Part shown: positions 1-8,801 of the stretch, in pieces | Position numbering within the stretch: position 1 is the stretch's first letter | Layout of the letters: each line of letters opens with the position of its first letter | Source: Oharaeibacter diazotrophicus | GTDB taxonomy: Bacteria > Pseudomonadota > Alphaproteobacteria > Rhizobiales > Pleomorphomonadaceae | Assembly: GCF_004362745.1 (NCBI RefSeq) | Contig: NZ_SNXY01000009.1 | Span: 1-64,000 of the forward strand | Length of the DNA: 64,000 bases | Reading direction: 5' to 3' | The notes under the pieces: generated by a model | The model's database searches: none | What the model saw: the letters and a program-made list of their open reading frames with translations, nothing else | What the model was told of the DNA's origin: nothing | Made by a program: the position numbers and the translations under genes

Positions 1-80
1 CAATCGGTCGCCTCATCGACCTCTTCCCGCCTGCCGAATGCGCCAACTACTTCAAAGCGGCCGGATATGATGCAATCTGA
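1..80 (+). CDS. IS630-family transposase, C-terminal fragment (cut by window edge)
   Basis: Reading from base 3 gives 25 residues ending LFPPAECANYFKAAGYDAI and a stop at 78-80. This ending (…ECxNYFKAAGY…) is typical of the last residues of IS630/Tc1-type DDE transposases. The catalytic part lies upstream of the window, so whether the gene is intact cannot be judged. The 150 bases after it contain no gene; I could not identify the terminal inverted repeat or a flanking TA duplication with confidence. Confidence 0.7.
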   Translation, partial: IGRLIDLFPPAECANYFKAAGYDAI

Positions 81-232
81 TCGGATTCCGCTCTAGCAAG
101 CCATTCGCCTCCCGGTACTGCACGCCCGGCCAAGCGCTCAAGGCGTTGCAGGAAGCTGGTACACCTCTCCAGATCGTTACAATACCGCTCTGGATGAAGG
201 CATCAATGCAATTCTAAACATAATTGTGCGAT

Positions 233-1417
233 CTATACGCGCATTAGGATCTGCCCGGCCTTGACCACCAGCCGGCGCGGCGGGTGGGTCGCGACGGCTT
301 CGGGCAGGCAGGTGGCGTCGACGGCGACGAGGTCGGCGGGGGCGCCGGGCTCGATCGCGACCGGCGGCATGCCGATCACGGCGCGCGGGGCGGCCGAGGC
401 GAGCGCGAAGGCGGCCTCGAGCTCGTGGTCGTGGCGGAAGTCGGCGCGGTAGCCGATCAGGGCGGCGCGGGCGAGCATGTCGCCGTCGCCGAAGGGCGAC
501 CAGGCGTCGCGGATGTTGTCGGACCCGCCGAAGACGGTGACGCCGGCGGCGAGCAGGCGGCCGACCGGCGGCATCGCGGCAGCGCCGGGGCCGTTGGTCA
601 TGATGGCGACGCCGGCCTCGGCGAGCGCCGCGGCGGTGCGGCCGAACACGGCGTCGTCGACCATGCCGAGCGCGAAGGCGTGGCTGACCGCGACGCGGCC
701 GACGAGCCCCGCCGCGCGGGTGCGGGCGGCGATCTGGCGGAGCTCGAACGCGCCGAGTTCGCCGGGATCGTGCAGGTGGACGTCGACGCGGCCGCCGTGC
801 CTCTCGGCGAGCGCGAAGACCGCGCCGAGATGGCCCTCGACGTCGCCGTCGATGCCGGCGGGGTCGAGGCCGCCGACCACCTCGACACCGAGGCCGAGCG
901 CCGCATCCATCAGGTCGCGCACCTTGGCGGTCAGGCCGCTCTGCGGGAAGGCGACCAGCTGGACGTCCATCACGTCGGCAACCTCGGCGCGGAGCGCGAG
1001 CAGCGCCTCGACGTTGGCAAGGCCGATCTCCTCGTCGATGTCGACGTGGCTGCGCATCGCCACGGTGCCGAGCGCGGAGACGCGGTCGATCAGCCGGCGG
1101 GCGCGCGTCGCCACGGGGACGCCGACGTCGCGCCGGGCCGCGCGCTCGGCGGCGATGCGGGCGGCGATGCCGTCGCCGGTCCGGTGCGGCATCCAGGGCG
1201 CGCCGAGGAAGGTCTTGTCGAGGTGGACGTGGCCGTCGACGAGGGCGGGCAGCAGGAGGGCGCCGGCGAGGTCGACGGTGGCGGTGGGCGTGGGGCCGGT
1301 GGGGGTGGGCACGGGATCGGCGGCCGGCGCGACGGCGGCGATGCGGCCGTCCGCGAGGGTGACGTCGAAGCGGCCGGGGAGGCCGGGCAGGCCGGCGTTC
1401 AGGAGGCGGAGGGTCAC
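233..1417 (-). CDS. Cytosine-deaminase-like amidohydrolase
   Basis: Metal-dependent hydrolase of about 394 residues related to CodA. Visible signatures: metal motif HVHLDKTF near residue 63, SHVDID near 145, HLHDPGE in the middle, SHAFALG, and GSDNIRDAWSPFGDGDML for the conserved Asp. The CodA motif HxxE region is altered (HLHDPGE), so the substrate may be another cyclic amidine or an N-acyl compound rather than cytosine. The open frame runs back to 1606, but that part lies inside a repeat array and is low-complexity. I chose the GTG at 1415-1417, where recognisable amidohydrolase sequence (VTLRLLNAGLPG) begins. It stands alone between an IS remnant and repeats. Confidence 0.75.
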   Translation of the reverse strand: MTLRLLNAGLPGLPGRFDVTLADGRIAAVAPAADPVPTPTGPTPTATVDLAGALLLPALVDGHVHLDKTFLGAPWMPHRTGDGIAARIAAERAARRDVGVPVATRARRLIDRVSALGTVAMRSHVDIDEEIGLANVEALLALRAEVADVMDVQLVAFPQSGLTAKVRDLMDAALGLGVEVVGGLDPAGIDGDVEGHLGAVFALAERHGGRVDVHLHDPGELGAFELRQIAARTRAAGLVGRVAVSHAFALGMVDDAVFGRTAAALAEAGVAIMTNGPGAAAMPPVGRLLAAGVTVFGGSDNIRDAWSPFGDGDMLARAALIGYRADFRHDHELEAAFALASAAPRAVIGMPPVAIEPGAPADLVAVDATCLPEAVATHPPRRLVVKAGQILMRV

Positions 1418-1520
1418 GGGCGTGATCTCGGTTGGGGGGGATACGTGGTGGTGGCGGCGGTCGACGGGGTGGATGCGCGGCGGTGGCGGCGGACTTGCCG
1501 GGAGGCGGCGGGACGGCGCC

Positions 1521-2304
1521 ACTTCTACCCTCCCCCTCGTGGGGAGGGTCGACGGCCGCAGGCCGGCGGGGTGGGGTAGGCTTCCACCGTCGCGACGGCC
1601 GTCCACGCGGCGCGCTCGCGGCCGGCGACCCCACCCCGGCGCTCCGCGCCGACCCTCCCCACGAGGGGGAGGGTAGATCCCTGACCCGCGCCGGCGCCAC
1701 TTCTACCCTCCCCCTCGTGGGGAGGGTCGACGGCCGAAGGCCGGCGGGGTGGGGTAGGCTTCCACAGCCGCGAGGCCCGTCCGCGCGGCGCGCTCGCGGC
1801 CGGCGACCCCACCCCGGCGCTTCGCGCCGACCCTCCCCACGAGGGGGAGGGTAGATCCCCTACCCGCGCCGGCGCCACTTCTACCCTCCCCCTTGTGGGG
1901 GTGAGGCGAAGCCGAACGCCGAGGAGGCACGTGACTCCGAGGCAGGCCGGTCGACGGCCGTAGGCCGGCGGGGTGGGGTAGGCTTCCACCGTTGCGACGC
2001 CCGTCCGCGCGGCGCGTTCGCGGCCGGCGACCCCACCCCGGCGCTTCGCGCCGACCCTCCCCGCAAGGGGGAGGGTAGATCCCCGGTCCGCGCCGGCGCC
2101 ATTTCTACCCTCCCCCTTGCGGGGGTGAGGCGAAGCCGAACGCCGAGGAGGCACGTGACTCCGAGGCAGGCCGGTCGACGGCCGCGGGCCGGCGGGCTGG
2201 GGTGGGCTTCCACCGTTGCGACGCCCGTCCGCGCGGCGCGTTCGCGGCCGGCGGCCCCACCCCGGCGCTCCGCGCCGACCCTCCCCGCAAGGGGGAGGGT
2301 AGAT
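1521..2304. repeat. Tandem array of four large palindromic repeat units
   Basis: Four head-to-tail units start at 1521, 1699, 1877 and 2101 (periods 178, 178 and 224). Each begins with a left arm (CTACCCTCCCCCTYGTGGGG… through GGGGTGGGGT) and ends with its inverted complement (ACCCCACCCC… through GGGGGAGGGTAG), around a nearly invariant spacer. Units 3 and 4 carry an insertion reading GTGAGGCGAAGCCGAACGC. The array fills the interval between the amidohydrolase and the fusion oxidoreductase; no gene is supported in 1418-2414. It is open in several frames, which creates spurious proline/arginine-rich reading frames. A second array of the same family lies at 45072-45820. Confidence 0.9.
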
Positions 2305-2414
2305 GAACGGCCGGCGGGAGTGCCCATCTCCGGCTTCCCCTCCGACGGGCGCACGTGCGGCGACGACCAGGGTAGATCCTCCACCCCGCACGACCTCTCC
2401 CTCCCCCCTCCCCG

Positions 2415-4976
2415 TCACGGCAGCAGGCCGACGCGGCGGGCGGCGAGGACGCGGTAGAGGGGGTCGGCGGTGCGGCGGAATTCCTGGAGGGCGGAGAAGA
2501 CGAGGCTGTGGTCGTGCTCGTCGTCGGAGGCGACCGCGGCGGCGGCGATCTCGGCGTCGGGCGGGGGCGTGGTGGCGCGGAGTTCCGCCATGCGCTCGGC
2601 GCTCGCCGGCAGCGGCATGCCGATCTTGGGGTAGACCGACAGTATCGCCCGCCAGAAGTACTTCGTCAGCGCCAGGGGATCGGCGAAATGCGGGGCGACG
2701 ACGCGGACCCAGTGGCTGCCGGTGACGGCGTGGAGCGCCTCGAAGGTCATGGTCTCCGCATAGAGCGCCGCGGACACCGCGGTGACGCGGTCGAGGGTGC
2801 CGGCATCGACGGCGAGGCGGCCGATCAGCGGCGCGAAGGCGTCCCGGGTGCCGACGTGGCGCATCCAGTGCCAGAGCAGGTGGCCGTCGAAGTCGAGCGC
2901 CTGGAAGACGGGGTCGGCGCGCATCGCGAGGGCGAGCACGGCGGGATCGTCGGTGTCGGGCGGGCCGGCCGGCTCGTCGCGCAGCGGCAGGAAGGTGGCG
3001 GCCCAGTAGCCGAGCGCGGCGGCGATCTCGGCCTCGTCGGCGCGGATCACGCCGTAGGCGAGGCGCATCAGGCCGTGCAGCGCGCTGGCGGCGACGCCGG
3101 GCGAAAGGTCGCCGCCGTAGACGCGGATGGCGCCGGAGCCGCCGAGCCGGCGCACCTCGCCGTCGAAGAAGGCGCGCAGGTCCGCCTCGCGGTCGCGGTC
3201 GCCGAGGGCGTCGCGCCAGGTCTCGCGCGTCAGCGGCGCGCCGCGGGGGGCGAGCAGCGGCACGGCGTGCTCGGTGTTGTAGTGGTGGAAATAGGCCTCC
3301 AGGCGGGGGCCCGATGCGCCGAGCCGGGCCATCGCCTCCAGCACCATCGGCAGGTGGTTGGCGAGGGTGCCGGGAAACTCGGCGCTCATGGTCCGCGTCT
3401 CGGCGATCAGACGCTCGACGGTCGCGCGGGCCTCGACGCCGACGCGGCTGCCGGCGAGCGGCACGAGGCCGGAGCGGATCGCGGCGACGCGATCGGCGGA
3501 GGCGTCGACGGTGGCTTCGTCGAAGGCGGCGAGACGGTCGTAGTGCACGGCGGAATCCTCCACGAAGAGGTCGCGGGCGATGGCGTCGACGACGCGCGGC
3601 ACACCGTATTTGAGGCCGGTGACGCCGTTGCAGACGGGGCCGAGGCTCGGCACCGCGCCGGTGTTGAAGAGGTGGACCCGGCCGAGGAAGCCGGCGTCGG
3701 CGGGGTCGGCGGCGAGCAGTTCGAAGCCCTTGCCGAGATAGGGATAGGCGCCGAGCGCGGCGTCCTCCTCGCCGGCCGGCGGGGCGTAGAGGTCGCGCCA
3801 GCGCCGGATCCGCGGCAGCAGCGGCACGAGTTCGGGGCGCTCCTCGAGCTCGGCGGAGTAACCGGTGGCGACCAGCAGGCGGTCGACGCGCTCGGGGACG
3901 CCGTTCGCGACGAGGCGCACGGCGTCGCCGTCGGGCACGAGCGCCTCGATCCGGCTGCCGAGACGGAGCTCGAAGCGCGGATCGGCGGCGGCGCGGTCGA
4001 ACATCTCCTGGGTCGGCGGCGGGGCGAGTTCGCGCATGCGCGCCATGAAGCGCCAGCGCTCGGCGTCGGGCAGGTCGGCGAAGGCGGTGAGGAAGCCGGG
4101 GAAGTTCGACCACGCCAGCACCTCGGCGCGCGGCAGCACCGGCCGGCGCGCGTGCAGCACGACGCGGGCGGCGCCTTCGCGGAGGGCATGGACGGCGAAA
4201 TCGAAGCCGGAGGCGCCGGCCCCGAGCACGGCGACGGTGCGGCCGGCGAGCGGGCCGACGTCGGCGGCGCCGGCGCTGTGGCTCCAGAGCCCCTCCGGCA
4301 GCGCCGCGATCTCGGGGGGCACGGACGGACGGCCGCAGCCGTCGACGCCGGTGGCGAGCACCAGCTTGCGAGCGTGGACGATCCGGGTGCCGGCGGCGTC
4401 GGCGACGGTGAGCGCGAGGCCGTCGGCACCGGCGTCGGCGACCGCGAGCAGTTCGCGGCCGTTCTCGACCGGCAGGTCGAGAGTGGCGCGATACCACGCG
4501 AGATAGGCCATCCAGTCGCGGCGGTCGATCTTGTCGAGGGCGTCGAAGGCGGCCTCGCCATAGGCCGCTTCGTGCCAGGCGCGGTAGGTCAGCGACGGCA
4601 GGCCGCCGTCGGGGCCGGACAGCGTCTTCGGCGATCGCAGCGTGTCCATGCGGGCGGTGGTGACCCAGGGGCCCTCGCGGCCCGCGGGCGCCTTGTCGAT
4701 CACCAGGATGTTGGAGACGCGCCGGCGCATCAGGCCGAAGGCGATCGCGAGGCCGCTGAGCCCGGCGCCGACCACGACGACGTCGTGGACCAGCGCGCCG
4801 TCGGCGGCCCGGCGGGGCGGCACCCAAGCGCGCGGCGGATATTCCAGATAGGCGAGGTCGCGGCGGACGCGGGCGGCGAGCCGGTCGAGCGCGGCGGCGT
4901 CCGGAGCGGCGGACGGCGGGCGGCGCAGGTGCGCCGGCAGTGCGGCGGCGGGATCGGCTTCGGCGACAGGATGCAT
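2415..4976 (-). CDS. Flavin-dependent monooxygenase fused to a questin-oxidase-like domain
   Basis: 853 residues. The N-terminal half (about 60-485) is a two-dinucleotide-fold flavoprotein: FAD motif GAGLSG at 70-75, NAD(P) motif GAGASG at 252-257, and an LLVATGYS motif typical of FMO/ornithine-hydroxylase-like enzymes. The C-terminal half (about 530-853) matches the questin oxidase-like family (DUF4243): LANHLPMVLEAMARLG, HHYNTEH at 564-570, ALHGLMRLAYGV at 632-643 and a late ALGYWAATF. That family includes AflY/GedK-type Baeyer-Villiger-like oxidases. The ATG at 4976 is chosen because GAGGAG lies 6 bases upstream; an upstream ATG at 5027 lacks a site. It is divergent from the ABC importer. 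Both activities on one chain suggest a two-step oxidation of a hydrophobic ketone or ester, but the substrate is unknown. Confidence 0.8.
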   Translation of the reverse strand: MHPVAEADPAAALPAHLRRPPSAAPDAAALDRLAARVRRDLAYLEYPPRAWVPPRRAADGALVHDVVVVGAGLSGLAIAFGLMRRRVSNILVIDKAPAGREGPWVTTARMDTLRSPKTLSGPDGGLPSLTYRAWHEAAYGEAAFDALDKIDRRDWMAYLAWYRATLDLPVENGRELLAVADAGADGLALTVADAAGTRIVHARKLVLATGVDGCGRPSVPPEIAALPEGLWSHSAGAADVGPLAGRTVAVLGAGASGFDFAVHALREGAARVVLHARRPVLPRAEVLAWSNFPGFLTAFADLPDAERWRFMARMRELAPPPTQEMFDRAAADPRFELRLGSRIEALVPDGDAVRLVANGVPERVDRLLVATGYSAELEERPELVPLLPRIRRWRDLYAPPAGEEDAALGAYPYLGKGFELLAADPADAGFLGRVHLFNTGAVPSLGPVCNGVTGLKYGVPRVVDAIARDLFVEDSAVHYDRLAAFDEATVDASADRVAAIRSGLVPLAGSRVGVEARATVERLIAETRTMSAEFPGTLANHLPMVLEAMARLGASGPRLEAYFHHYNTEHAVPLLAPRGAPLTRETWRDALGDRDREADLRAFFDGEVRRLGGSGAIRVYGGDLSPGVAASALHGLMRLAYGVIRADEAEIAAALGYWAATFLPLRDEPAGPPDTDDPAVLALAMRADPVFQALDFDGHLLWHWMRHVGTRDAFAPLIGRLAVDAGTLDRVTAVSAALYAETMTFEALHAVTGSHWVRVVAPHFADPLALTKYFWRAILSVYPKIGMPLPASAERMAELRATTPPPDAEIAAAAVASDDEHDHSLVFSALQEFRRTADPLYRVLAARRVGLLP

Positions 4977-5273
4977 CGCGTGCTCCTCGTGGCGGGCGCC
5001 GCCCGTTCGGCGGGCGGCCTGCCTCATTTTCGGGCGTCGCGCGGGCGGGTCGGCGGACCCGGGCGAGGTCGCGACGCGGTGTCGTCCCTCCTCGCATCGC
5101 GCGTGCCAGAACGGCGGCCCGCGCGATCGATTCTGATCCTATCTGTGAATTCTCGTTTGACAATGTTCGAGTTGGTTCGCTCCTGTTGCAGGATTGGCAT
5201 GGGCCGTGCATTCTCTCCCGGCGACGCCCGCCGGGGATGCCCCCCGGCCGGGACGAGACGAGGGCGATCCCCG

Positions 5274-6545
5274 ATGACCCTGCTCCGCTTCTCCTCACGA
5301 CGCACGATCGCCGCGGTGGCGGCCTTCGCCTTCTCGGCCGGCGGTGCCGCCGCCGCCGACATCACGCTGAACGTCGCCTCGATGAACGACCCGTTCGGAC
5401 CGGCGATGGCCAAGATCGCCGGCGACATCGAGGCGAAGACCGGCGTCGCCCTCAAGGTCGACATCATGGGCTACGGCGAGCTCATGACCAAGACCTCGGC
5501 CGACTTCGCCGGCGACACCGGCGGCTACGACATCGTCACCATGGACAACGTGCTGACCGGCCAGTACGCGACCTCGGACCAGGTGATCGACCTGAAGCCC
5601 CTGATCGACCGCGACGCCGCCGAGCTCGCGCTCGACGACATCTATCCCGCGGTGATGAACTCGCTCGGCGGCTACGAGGGCAAGCAGGTCGCCTTCCCGT
5701 TCGAGGGCTACGCCAACGTCCTGGTCTACCGCACCGACCTGTTCGCCGCCGCCGGCCTCGAGCCGCCGGCGACCATGCAGGCGCTGCAGGCCGCCGCGAT
5801 CAAGGTCACGGACCGCGACAAGGGCCAGTACGGCTGGGTCGCCAATGGGCAGAAGGGTCCGGCGGTGGCGCAGGACTGGATGCAGTACAACGCCCAGCTC
5901 GGCGGCTCGATCCTCGACGCCGAGGGCAAGCCAGCGATCAACTCGGAGGCCAACGTCAAGAGCCTCGCGGTCTACAAGGAGTTCTTCGACAAGGCGGCGC
6001 CTCCGGGCGCGGTCGACTACGACTGGGGCGGCCGCGAGGAGTCGTTCCGCCAGGGCGTCGCCGCGACGATGCAGACGTGGTCGGTCGGCGCCGCCGCCTA
6101 CGGCAACCCGGAGCAGTCCAAGGTGGTCGGCAAGTTCGCCGTGATGCTCGCCCCGCCGGGCGAGGGCGTGCCGCCCAAGTACGGCGTCGGCGGCTGGGGA
6201 CTGTCGATCAACAAGGACATCGCGCCGGAGCGCCAGGAAGCGGCCTGGAAGGTGATCAAGTACCTGACCTCGGCCGAAGGGCAGAAGGCGCTCGCCGAAG
6301 TCGGCGCCGGCGGCTTCACCCGCAAGAGCGTGCTGGCCGACCCGGACCTCGTCGCCAAGTTCCCGTTCCTGCCGGTGATCGCGGCGTCCTTCGAGAAGGG
6401 CGACGGCGACTATCGCCCGCGCATCCCCGAGTATCCGGAGATCCAGGACATCCTCGGCACCGCGGTCAACGCCGTGCTCGCCGGCAACGCCGACCCCAAG
6501 GCGGCGCTGGACGACGCGCAGGCGCGCGCGCTGGAACTGTTCTGA
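5274..6545 (+). CDS. ABC importer, extracellular sugar/polyol-binding protein (family 1)
   Basis: 423 residues with a signal peptide (twin Arg near residue 9, hydrophobic AAVAAFAFSAGGAAAA, cleavage before ADITL). The mature part has the bilobed family-1 solute-binding pattern, including VDIMGYGELMTK, YDIVTMDNVLTGQ, FPFEGYANVLVYRTDLF and GVGGWGLSINKD. It acts in the periplasm and hands solute to the two permeases that follow. The ATG is the first after AGGGCGATCCCCG and gives a complete signal peptide. A 261-base gap with a structured element separates it from the permeases, which would allow higher expression of the binding protein. The ligand cannot be told from sequence; the DeoR regulator and subunit types favour a sugar or polyol. 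Confidence 0.85.
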   Translation: MTLLRFSSRRTIAAVAAFAFSAGGAAAADITLNVASMNDPFGPAMAKIAGDIEAKTGVALKVDIMGYGELMTKTSADFAGDTGGYDIVTMDNVLTGQYATSDQVIDLKPLIDRDAAELALDDIYPAVMNSLGGYEGKQVAFPFEGYANVLVYRTDLFAAAGLEPPATMQALQAAAIKVTDRDKGQYGWVANGQKGPAVAQDWMQYNAQLGGSILDAEGKPAINSEANVKSLAVYKEFFDKAAPPGAVDYDWGGREESFRQGVAATMQTWSVGAAAYGNPEQSKVVGKFAVMLAPPGEGVPPKYGVGGWGLSINKDIAPERQEAAWKVIKYLTSAEGQKALAEVGAGGFTRKSVLADPDLVAKFPFLPVIAASFEKGDGDYRPRIPEYPEIQDILGTAVNAVLAGNADPKAALDDAQARALELF

Positions 6546-6552
6546 TCCCCGT

Positions 6553-6675
6553 CTCGCACCGTCCCGACACGTCGGGCCGGTGCGAGGTTTCGGCCGTACG
6601 GCCGGCGCCCGGTCGGGCGCTCCTCGCCCGCGATACGCCGACCACGGGCCGGCGTATCGCGATCTCGGTAGAATC
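6553..6675. repeat. Structured palindromic element, copy 1
   Basis: Directly after the binding-protein stop is a chain of hairpins. The first is CTCGCACCGTCCCGAC / GTCGGGCCGGTGCGAG (6553-6586, one mismatch). It is followed by CGGCCGTACGGCCG (6591-6604), GCGCCCG/CGGGCGC, and CGATACGCCG / CGGCGTATCG. The central part (TTCGGCC…CGGCCGGCGCCCGGTCGGGCGC) recurs at 8681-8790. It could act as a 3' stabiliser or partial terminator between the binding protein and permease genes. Confidence 0.75.
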
Positions 6676-6806
6676 CGTTCGGGCGGACGCCACTCCCCCC
6701 ACTCCCCCCAGGCGTCCGCCCGCCGCTCCGCCCCGCCGGGCTCTCTCCCGGCGGGGCGGATTGCCCCCGCGAGGGCCGACCGACCGGTCGCCCGAGGAGC
6801 CGAGGG

Positions 6807-7772
6807 ATGACGATCGACACCGCGGCCGTCGCCGCCCGCCCGCCGGCCCCCGGCCTCCTCGCCCGGCTGTTCCCGCCCGACGAGCCGCTCGAGGCGCGCC
6901 GGCGGCTGTTCCTGATCCTGCTGACGCTGCCGGCCTGCCTCTACGTCGCGGTGTTCGCGGTCTATCCGGCGGTGCGCGGGCTCGGCTACGCCTTCTTCCG
7001 CTACAACCTCCTGAAGCCGCAGCGGAACGCCTTCGTCGGCCTCGCCAATTTCGAAAAGCTCTGGACCGACCCGAGCAGCCACGCCGCCATCGTCAACACG
7101 CTGACCTTCATGGCCTCGGCGGTGACGGCGGAGTTCGTGGTCGGCTTCGCGCTCGCCCTCCTGCTCTGGCGCGACCGCGGCTTCAACCGGGTCGTGCTCG
7201 CCCTCCTTCTGGTGCCGGTGACGGTGACGCCGCTCGCCACGGGCCTGATGTTCCGCGGCCTCCTGACCCCCGACTACGGCCCGATCGGCTATTTCGCCCG
7301 CACGCTCGGGATCTCGGCCGAACGCGGCTTCCTCGGCACGCCGGAGACCGCGCTCGCCACCATCGTGGTGATGGACGTCTGGCAGTGGACGCCGCTCGTG
7401 GCACTGATCCTGCTCGCCGGGCTGAAGGCGATCCCGGCGAGTGTGCTGGAGGCGGCCGCGGTCGACGGCGCGACGGCGCTGCAGCGCTTCGTCACCATCG
7501 TGGTGCCGATGATGGTGCCGACCATGCTGCTCGCCCTGCTCCTGCGCCTGATCGACGCCTCGATGGTGTTCGACACCATCTACGTCACCACCAACGGCGG
7601 GCCGAACGACGCCACCAACGTCCTGATGATCCGGGCGGTGAAGGAGGGCCTCGAGTTCTTCAACATCGGCACCGCCGCGGCGATCTCGGCCTTCATGCTG
7701 GCGCTGGTCGGCGTGCTCGCCACCGCCTTCTTCCTGCTGATCGACCGCTACGAACGCACGGTGGCACCATGA
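6807..7772 (+). CDS. ABC importer permease, MalF-like
   Basis: 321 residues, inner-membrane permease of the binding-protein-dependent sugar class. Six hydrophobic segments are visible, starting with LFLILLTLPACLYVAVFAV. The EAA loop, which contacts the ATPase, reads near 215-235 as VLEAAAVDGATALQRF, matching the family EAAxxDGA pattern. The ATG at 6807 follows GAGGAGCCGAGGG. Its stop overlaps the next permease start (ATGA), so the two are translationally coupled. Partners: binding protein at 5274, second permease at 7769, ATPase at 8799. Confidence 0.88.
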   Translation: MTIDTAAVAARPPAPGLLARLFPPDEPLEARRRLFLILLTLPACLYVAVFAVYPAVRGLGYAFFRYNLLKPQRNAFVGLANFEKLWTDPSSHAAIVNTLTFMASAVTAEFVVGFALALLLWRDRGFNRVVLALLLVPVTVTPLATGLMFRGLLTPDYGPIGYFARTLGISAERGFLGTPETALATIVVMDVWQWTPLVALILLAGLKAIPASVLEAAAVDGATALQRFVTIVVPMMVPTMLLALLLRLIDASMVFDTIYVTTNGGPNDATNVLMIRAVKEGLEFFNIGTAAAISAFMLALVGVLATAFFLLIDRYERTVAP

Positions 7773-8620
7773 CCGCGGCCGACATCCCCTCCCCCGTGGT
7801 CCCGCTCGGCCGCCGGGTCGCAGAAGCCGCGCGGATCGCGGCGCTGGTGCTGGCGCTGGCGCTGTTCCTGGCGCCGCTCGCGTGGCTCGCCACCACCGCC
7901 TACAAACCGGCGCGTGACATCTTCTCGATCCCGCCGGTGCTGACCTTCGCGCCGACGTTCGACAACTTCCGCGCCCTGTTCGCGCTCTACGACGTGCCGC
8001 GGCTGGTCGGCAACAGCCTCGCGATCGCGCTCGGCAGCACGGCGATCGCGCTCGTCGTCGGGGTGCCGGCCGGCTACGCCCTCGCCCGCAGCCGCTGGAA
8101 GCACGCGATCACCGTCGCCTACGTGCTCCTGGCGGTCCGGATGATGCCGCGCGTCGTCACCTTGATGCCGTTCTACCTGCTGATGCGCGACATCGGCCTG
8201 CTCGGCTCGACCTGGGCGGTGGCGCTGACCGACGGTACGCTCAGCGCCGGCTTCGTGGTGTGGATGATCTTCAACTACGTCCGCGCCCTGCCGCCGGAGG
8301 CGGAATGGGCGGCCCAGCTCGACGGCCGCACCGCCTTCGGCGCCTTCCTGTTCGTGGCCGTGCCGCTGATCATGCCCGGGATCGTGGCGAGCGCGCTGTT
8401 CTCGATCATGCTGGCCTGGAACGACTTTCTGACGCCGGCTTTCCTGACCGTGGCCGATTCCAAGCCGATCTCGGTGGCGCTCCTGTCAGCCTACGGCACC
8501 AAGGACGTCACCTGGGGCACCATGGGCGCGATGGCGCATTTCTCGACGCTGCCGATCGTGGCGCTGGCGCTGCTGCTCAACCGCTACTTCGTCCAGGGCC
8601 TGACCAAGGGCATGCACTGA
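7769..8620 (+). CDS. ABC importer permease, MalG-like
   Basis: 283 residues, second membrane subunit of the importer. The N-terminal hydrophobic segment LVLALALFLAPLAWLATTAYK, a long periplasmic loop and further membrane spans fit the MalG/UgpE class. The EAA loop is PPEAEWAAQLDGRTAFGAF. The start overlaps the preceding stop by 4 bases. It is convergent with the ATPase gene on the other strand, and the interval between them holds the second palindromic element. Confidence 0.88.
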   Translation: MTAADIPSPVVPLGRRVAEAARIAALVLALALFLAPLAWLATTAYKPARDIFSIPPVLTFAPTFDNFRALFALYDVPRLVGNSLAIALGSTAIALVVGVPAGYALARSRWKHAITVAYVLLAVRMMPRVVTLMPFYLLMRDIGLLGSTWAVALTDGTLSAGFVVWMIFNYVRALPPEAEWAAQLDGRTAFGAFLFVAVPLIMPGIVASALFSIMLAWNDFLTPAFLTVADSKPISVALLSAYGTKDVTWGTMGAMAHFSTLPIVALALLLNRYFVQGLTKGMH

Positions 8621-8672
8621 CCGCCGGTGCCGAAGTCGCGAGCGCTCGCGGCTTCGGGCGGGGGCCGATCTC

Positions 8673-8801
8673 ATACCGGTCTCGCAAAGTCCCGACTCGT
8701 CGGGACTTTGCGAGGTTTCGGCCATCCGGCCGGCGCCCGGTCGGGCGCTCCTCGCCCGAACAGCTCCGACCACAGGTCGGAACTTTGCGAGCTCGGTATC
8801 A
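8673..8801. repeat. Structured palindromic element, copy 2 (between convergent genes)
   Basis: A perfect 16-base inverted repeat, CTCGCAAAGTCCCGAC / GTCGGGACTTTGCGAG (8681-8714, 2-base loop), is followed by the same core as at 6553-6675. A third arm, GTCGGAACTTTGCGAG, lies near 8777-8792. The whole is bracketed by ATACCG… and …CGGTAT, so the element is itself a large inverted repeat. Lying between a + strand permease and a - strand ATPase, it is well placed to be a bidirectional terminator. It slightly overlaps the end of the ATPase gene. Confidence 0.75.

Noticed and set aside
1521-2304. CRISPR array
   Set aside because: Units are 178-224 bases with long inverted arms and near-identical spacers, not short repeats with unique spacers; no cas genes.
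1525-5298. Very long open frame opposite and across the fusion gene and repeats
   Set aside because: Arg/Pro/Gly-rich translation without any domain; it is an out-of-frame shadow of the 2415-4976 gene joined to open repeat sequence.
2508-6545. 1345-codon open frame containing the ABC binding protein at its end
   Set aside because: Only the last 423 codons show family patterns and a signal peptide; the first 900 are antisense to the fusion gene.
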